A stretch of DNA of 64,000 bases from Bradyrhizobium embrapense (GTDB taxonomy: Bacteria; Pseudomonadota; Alphaproteobacteria; Rhizobiales; Xanthobacteraceae). The position numbers and the translations under genes were made by a program. Where the stretch lies: the NCBI RefSeq assembly GCF_001189235.2, contig NZ_LFIP02000003.1:958579-1022578 (forward strand), given 5' to 3'. Each line of letters begins with the position of its first letter. Position 1 is the first letter of the stretch. Below, piece after piece: positions 59,865 through 64,000 of the stretch. The notes under the pieces are model-generated. The model searched no databases, was not told the origin of the DNA, and saw only the letters and a list, made by a program, of their open reading frames with translations.

Positions 59865-61886
59865 ATGCGGTCGCTGTTTCGCCTGCTTGCCGCGCTGGTG
59901 CTGTGCGTGCAGCCGGCGCTCGCCTGGGAGTATTGGGGCGGCGACCGCGGAGGCACGCGCTTCTCGCCGCTGACGCAGATCACGACAGACAATGTCGGCA
60001 CGCTGGTGCGCGGCTGGGAATTCCGCACCGGCGATCTCGAGGCGCGTCCGCCCGAGGTCATGAAGCGCACCAAGTTCGAGGTGACGCCGCTGTTCGTCGA
60101 GGACAGCCTGATCTTCTGCACGCCGTTCAACGAGGTGATCGCGCTCGATCCCGGCACCGGCGCGCAGAAATGGCGGTTCGATCCGAAGATCAGCATGGCG
60201 CAGCGGCCGGCCAATCGGTTTGTCTGCCGCGGCGTCGCCTACTGGACAGATGATCGCGCGGCGGATGGCGCGGCCTGCAAGTCGCGCATCTTCACCGGCA
60301 CCAACGACACGCGCCTGATCGCGCTCGATGCCAGGACCGGCAAACCCTGCGCCGATTTCGGCACCAATGGCGAGATCAAGATCGACGCCGGCATGAAGCT
60401 GGAATGGCCCGGCGAGTTTCAGATCACGTCGGCGCCGGTGACCGGACGCAGCGTGGTCGTGGTGGGATCTGCGATCGGCGACAACCGGCGGGTCGATGCG
60501 CCGGTCGGCGCGGTGCGCGCCTTCGATGCACGGACCGGCCGGCCGCGCTGGACCTTCGACCCGCTGGTGCATGCAGGCGTCGAGGCCGGCCACAGCAATG
60601 TCTGGGCACCGATGTCGGTGGACGAGGAGCGCGGCCTGGTGTTCCTGCCGACGACGTCGCCCAGTCCGGACTTCTGGGGCGGCAAGCGCCCCGGCAATGA
60701 CGAGCACGCGAATTCCGTCGTCGCGCTGCGGATCGAGAGCGGCGAGCTCGCATGGGCGTTCCAGACCGTGCATCACGACGTTTGGGACTATGACCTGCCG
60801 GCACAGCCGACATTGGCGCGGATCGACACCGGTTCGGGCATGCGCGACGTCGTGATCCAGCCGACCAAGCAGGGTTTTGTGTTCGTGCTCGATCGCGACA
60901 CCGGCAAGCCGGTGTGGCCGGTCGAGGAACGCGCGGTGCCGCAGAACGGCGCCGAGGGCGACACACTGTCGCCGACGCAGCCGTTCCCGACCCATGTGCC
61001 GCCGCTGCTGACCCAGCGGATGACGGCCGATGATGTCGGCGGCCTGCTGCCGGGCATCGGAAGCGCGGCGTGCGACAGGCTGTTCGCGCAATCCCGCAAT
61101 GAGGGGCTTTATACGCCGCCGTCGACGCAAGGCACGATCGTCTATCCGATGACCGGCGGCGGCGTGAACTGGGGCAGTGCGGCCTTTGATCCGGTCAACC
61201 AGATCCTGTTCGCCAATGTCAGTCACGCGGCGCATGTCGTCACGCTGATTCGGCGCGAGCAGGCCAGGGGCTTCAATCCGCCGCCCGGCCATGACTTCGG
61301 CCAGCAGCAGGGCGCGCCGTTTGCGATGTCGCGGGCGCTGGCGATGACGTCGGTCGGGACGCCCTGCAACAAGCCGCCATGGGGCGAGACGGTGGCGGTC
61401 GATCTCAAGGCCGGCAAGATCCTCTGGCATGCGTCGGTCGGCACCAGCGAGGATCTCGCGCCGCTCGGCATCGCGCTCAATACCGGCACGCCGCTGCTCA
61501 GTGGCGTCGCGATCACCGCGGGTGGCCTCGTGTTCACCGGTGCGATGGATGCCTATCTGCGCGCGTTCGACGTCAAGTCGGGAAAGCAATTGTGGCTCGG
61601 CCGGCTTCCGGTGCCAGGCGTCGCCAATCCGATGACCTATCTCTGGAAGGGTGAGCAGTATGTCGTGATCGGCGCCGGCGGCCATTCCGAGGGCGGCACG
61701 TCGATCGGCGACAGCGTGGTGGCATTTCGCCTGCCGCGCCAGGGCGAGGGGGCATCGTTGTGGACTCGCCTGATCGACCGGCCCGGTGGGCGGTTCACCG
61801 CCAAGGCTATGGCCGCCGGGCTCGTACTCGTGGCCCTCGTTGCGCTGTTATGGCGCTGGCGCAGCCGTCGCTCGCGATCCGCTTAG
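59865..61886 (+). CDS. PQQ-dependent dehydrogenase with C-terminal membrane anchor
   Basis: 673 aa. Signal peptide (LCVQPALA), then an eight-bladed propeller with many PQQ blade motifs (FTGTNDTRLIALDARTGKPC; GLVFTGAMDAYLRAFDVKSG) as in glucose/quinate dehydrogenases. Normal membrane-bound glucose dehydrogenase has five N-terminal helices; here instead a single helix (about 648-664, AMAAGLVLVALVALLW) is at the C-terminus. ATG 59865 follows GGGAGG. Substrate unknown; it should act in the periplasm. Confidence 0.9.
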   Translation: MRSLFRLLAALVLCVQPALAWEYWGGDRGGTRFSPLTQITTDNVGTLVRGWEFRTGDLEARPPEVMKRTKFEVTPLFVEDSLIFCTPFNEVIALDPGTGAQKWRFDPKISMAQRPANRFVCRGVAYWTDDRAADGAACKSRIFTGTNDTRLIALDARTGKPCADFGTNGEIKIDAGMKLEWPGEFQITSAPVTGRSVVVVGSAIGDNRRVDAPVGAVRAFDARTGRPRWTFDPLVHAGVEAGHSNVWAPMSVDEERGLVFLPTTSPSPDFWGGKRPGNDEHANSVVALRIESGELAWAFQTVHHDVWDYDLPAQPTLARIDTGSGMRDVVIQPTKQGFVFVLDRDTGKPVWPVEERAVPQNGAEGDTLSPTQPFPTHVPPLLTQRMTADDVGGLLPGIGSAACDRLFAQSRNEGLYTPPSTQGTIVYPMTGGGVNWGSAAFDPVNQILFANVSHAAHVVTLIRREQARGFNPPPGHDFGQQQGAPFAMSRALAMTSVGTPCNKPPWGETVAVDLKAGKILWHASVGTSEDLAPLGIALNTGTPLLSGVAITAGGLVFTGAMDAYLRAFDVKSGKQLWLGRLPVPGVANPMTYLWKGEQYVVIGAGGHSEGGTSIGDSVVAFRLPRQGEGASLWTRLIDRPGGRFTAKAMAAGLVLVALVALLWRWRSRRSRSA

Positions 61887-62556
61887 GTGCTCCCTGCCGC
61901 AGGCGCGCAGCTGCAAAATATCGAAAACAACCCCATGCAAAGTAGCCGGCGGCCGCCGGCGTTCGAAAGGCAGCTTGACACGTCGGGCAACTCAGGGATA
62001 CATTTCTAATATTCCGAAATAGTGCGGGCGCCGCTTCTGACCGGTCCGGTATTGGGTGTAGTCCGGACTTCTCGTCACCGATCGTCGACCGCTGTATTTG
62101 ACCCGAAGCGGTAAAAGCGTTCGCTCTAATGGATGGAGATTTGCAACGGGGCTCTTGGTACGAGTGTGTAGTTCCAACATGGACAGGTATCATGCGGCGA
62201 CAACGTGAGTTCTTTCAATTCTTGGGCAGTTACTTTGCGCCCTTTTCGATAGATTTCCTGATCGAGGCGAGCTTCTACCCTTAGTCCGGCACTGATTGTC
62301 GTACCTCTGATGAAGGCAAGCATCATGTCGAGATTGAGAAGAGGCTGGCCCGCCCAATTCATACTGATGTGACTGAAGAGCCGATATTCGATTGGACACC
62401 ATAAACCGGACGCCACTTTGACCGAGCCGAACCGACGCGATTGACCCGAAGGCGACCTTGCACTCTGTCCGTGAATGCACTCTTTTTAGTGGTTAGTTCT
62501 TTGACTGGCTTGGGTGCTGCCCGTATTGTGACCCCTGTCGATGGCAAGGACGTTCC
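61887..62556. other. AT-richer 670-base region with transposase remnant
   Basis: No intact gene. The middle holds the transposase fragment at 62126-62416. Its base composition and that of the following small genes are lower in GC than the rest, which suggests insertions of foreign DNA. Confidence 0.65.
62126..62416 (-). pseudogene. ISAzo13-family transposase, C-terminal remnant
   Basis: About 91 residues from CPIEYRLFSHISMNWAGQPL to DTCPCWNYTLVPR match the C-terminus of ISAzo13 transposases (usual PIEHRLFSHISMNW and EWNYTI phrases). The Glu in PIEYRLF is the last of the DDE triad. The upstream three quarters, including the two Asp residues, is missing, and I see no terminal inverted repeats. 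It is an inactive relic. The apparent start at 62416 is accidental. Confidence 0.8.
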
Positions 62557-62757
62557 ATGAAAGGCATGCGCGAGGAGTTAGAAGATCTCCGCACAAAGAT
62601 CGCCGAGTGCGAGGAGATTTGCGACAAAGCTAAGGATCGCGACCTGAGCGAGACGCTTGCCAAAGTGGTCCACCACTACGCCAAATTGGCTCTGCACTTT
62701 AGAGAGCGTGCGGATGATTTGGAAAAGGAAATCGCCAAACTATCAAGTGAGGAATAG
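62557..62757 (+). CDS. Small coiled-coil protein
   Basis: 66 aa, mostly helical (EELEDLRTKIAECEEICDKA; HFRERADDLEKEIAKLSSEE). ATG follows AAGGACG. Lower GC than the core genes. No family known. Confidence 0.6.
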   Translation: MKGMREELEDLRTKIAECEEICDKAKDRDLSETLAKVVHHYAKLALHFRERADDLEKEIAKLSSEE

Positions 62758-62923
62758 GGCCGCCGCAGTGGGGGCGCCCTAGTTCGCTTTCCGAATGTCC
62801 ATTATTGGCCCCGAAGCAGACCTTTGGGCGACTTTGATAAAAAATCGAGACGTTCCCATTGCGAATAGTTGATTTATTCGGGCTAGTCGTCGGCGATTTC
62901 GACCTCGCGAGTTTTGCATTCAT

Positions 62924-63346
62924 ATGATCCTTCCCTCTACATATCTGCCGGCCCTGTCCGTGCTGATGTTTCTAGGGTGCTCCGTAATGGCGTATCGGAA
63001 CCTTTTCGCGCCCGATCGGGGCGGTAAACGGTCCGCTTATATCTGGCTGAGCTTGCCGGGTGCGCTTGTCGCCGCGCTTGGTCTTGGCCAGTTGGTGCAC
63101 TTCGCTTACTTGGACTCATCTACCTTCGCTAATCCGTTCGTCGTCCTCTTCGTGCTGGCCTACGCGGTGCTTAATCCTAGTTGGATCGTGTTTACTGGCG
63201 TGCTCGTTCGCAATGCGCGAGAAAAATCATCTGAGCCGGGCGATAGATTTTCGCTCTTCATTTGTGGTCTTCTAACCCTGCTATGGTTTTGGGGCTGTCT
63301 GGTCGACAATGTTTTTCTTCCGGCACTAAGTGACTCGCTTGGATAG
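62924..63346 (+). CDS. Small membrane protein
   Basis: 140 aa with about four hydrophobic segments (ALSVLMFLGCSVMAYRNLF; YIWLSLPGALVAALGLGQLV; FVVLFVLAYAVLNPSWIVFT; FICGLLTLLWFWGCLVDNVF). No ribosome site of strength is seen. AT-richer than its neighbours on the left. Unknown role. Confidence 0.6.
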   Translation: MILPSTYLPALSVLMFLGCSVMAYRNLFAPDRGGKRSAYIWLSLPGALVAALGLGQLVHFAYLDSSTFANPFVVLFVLAYAVLNPSWIVFTGVLVRNAREKSSEPGDRFSLFICGLLTLLWFWGCLVDNVFLPALSDSLG

Positions 63347-63779
63347 CCGGTAACGACATGCACCTCTAGGAAGCGTCATGCATTCTTCCCTCAGAACCGG
63401 CAGCCTCGTTAGACACATAAGCGGGGGTCCCATCATGATGGTGACGATGGCGTATCCTCGACTCCCGATGATGCAGTACGATCAAATACGAATGCACTTG
63501 GGTCGAAAACCAACAGAAAATGGTCGCGGATTTCGAAGAAGAGCTGTTGCAGCCCGTGGATGCCGACGGTACGCCGCGAACATACGCCGATGGTGACTGA
63601 ATGTCGCCTTGTGGCCCTTTTCGGAAGTGCCGCGCTGGCTACCGAAGGTCCGGTGTCGGCGGTGAAGCGGACCTCACGGTTGCGGGAGATCCGACTTCCG
63701 AGTTTGACCCATAGCGGATTAGGGACGCGTCGCTGTGCTAGGCTATGTTGTTTCGGTCCGACATTCTTGAGATGAGGTT
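63347..63779. other. Intergenic/remnant sequence
   Basis: About 430 bases. Open frames at 63378-63596 and 63560-63775 have no ribosome site and no recognised sequence. The text is a mosaic of short phrases that I associate with decayed intergenic elements of rhizobia. No gene is called. Confidence 0.5.
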
Positions 63780-63845
63780 ATGCGAAGGCGCGATTTTATC
63801 ACTCTTGCGAGCGGCGCAGCGGTAGCTCGGAGCAATGACCGATGA
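63780..63845 (+). pseudogene. Truncated Tat-leader peptide (substrate-binding-protein type)
   Basis: ATG 63780 with GAGG upstream encodes MRRRDFITLASGAAVARSND then Arg and TGA. MRRRxFITLxxGAA is the usual start of Tat-exported ABC transporter binding proteins, but the frame ends after 21 codons. The stop overlaps the next start (ATGA at 63842). It is either a leftover of such a gene or a short leader. Confidence 0.55.
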
Positions 63846-64000
63846 GAAGTTCCGTAAAGCCCGATACCGGCGCCGGGAAAGGACTCTCGCGACGCTCTGT
63901 CCTGGCCGGAGTTGCGGCAACCTGCGTTGCGGCGTCGGCGAAACGGAGTTGGGCTGCCGAAATCAATGGTGGTCCGTCGTTTTCCGCTGATGGCCCGGAC
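63842..64000 (+). CDS. N-terminus of a Tat-exported protein (cut by window edge)
   Basis: 53 codons in the window. LSRRSVLAGVAATCVAASAK is a twin-arginine signal, with cleavage likely after SWA, then EINGGPSFSADGPD. The remainder lies outside. Family cannot be determined. It overlaps the preceding 21-codon frame by four bases, so it may be translated by coupling. Confidence 0.65.
   Translation, partial: MRSSVKPDTGAGKGLSRRSVLAGVAATCVAASAKRSWAAEINGGPSFSADGPD

Noticed and set aside
58518..61685. 1055-residue leftward open frame
   Set aside because: Antisense shadow of the caspase-like and PQQ dehydrogenase genes, whose motifs are clear on the plus strand.
63378..63775. Two plus-strand frames (72 and 71 residues)
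   Set aside because: They overlap in different frames, lack ribosome sites and resemble nothing known.
1..64000. Search by eye for tRNA, rRNA and CRISPR arrays
   Set aside because: No T-loop/CCA pattern, rRNA phrases or spaced direct repeats were seen. The only regular tandem repeat (3626-3750) has no spacers.

Overview
The window is a GC-rich alphaproteobacterial chromosome segment, most likely from Bradyrhizobium or a close relative such as Rhodopseudomonas. The clues are a subpolar-type flagellar cluster (flgF-flgG-flgA-flgH, fliL-fliM-DUF6468-motE, fliP-fliO, flgB-flgC-fliE-fliQ-fliR-flhB) next to cckA, CtrA-type boxes (TTAA-N7-TTAA) in front of flagellar genes, and several palindromic intergenic elements that I recognise from that group. 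I assigned everything by reading the sequence; no database search was run.

Layout. 0-4.9 kb: a partial secreted protein, a Tat-exported beta-carbonic anhydrase, an ArsR/AHSA1/membrane/DUF1801 operon, small conserved genes, a 49-bp tandem duplication of a gene end, and an orphan GrlR-like protein. 4.9-16 kb: first flagellar block, ending with a very long TPR protein. 16-22.8 kb: housekeeping and accessory genes (Glyoxalase-8/DUF3471 protein, LysR-SDR-tautomerase-MFS cluster, coupled VOC and class V aminotransferase genes). 22.8-31 kb: second flagellar block plus cckA. 31-34 kb: an AT-richer insert-like stretch with a channel-like protein and a Yellow/MRJP-like protein. 34-49.5 kb: mixed metabolic and stress genes, including Tim44-like, tandem DUF3606, GST, GFA, PEMT, a second ArsR/AHSA1 pair, a Kazal inhibitor, class I fumarase with DUF429, a TetR/carotenoid-oxygenase/membrane-protein regulon, Lys-rich proteins with a SET-domain protein, and an Rrf2(NsrR)/truncated-haemoglobin pair. 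49.5-61.9 kb: hybrid histidine kinase and OmpR-type regulator, XRE/MmyB regulator with small membrane proteins, FrnE-like DsbA, NIPSNAP, a BioF2/CelD-like acyltransferase, a caspase-like protein and a PQQ dehydrogenase. 61.9-64 kb: an AT-richer end with an ISAzo13 transposase remnant, small orphan genes, a truncated Tat leader and the start of a Tat-exported protein.

How the parts fit. CckA feeds the CtrA phosphorelay in this class of bacteria, and two exact and one near CtrA box sit upstream of flgB, the TPR gene and fliL, so sensor and targets are side by side. Several local regulators have visible operators: two ArsR genes (one probably leaderless), an NsrR-like Rrf2 protein with a 29-bp palindrome before the globin gene, and a TetR protein whose two operator variants occur as a pair in two places.

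The most unusual parts are the duplicated TetR double-operator joining a carotenoid oxygenase to two membrane proteins, the SET-domain/Lys-rich-protein neighbourhood, and the tandemly copied gene 3' end. No tRNA, rRNA or CRISPR array was seen.
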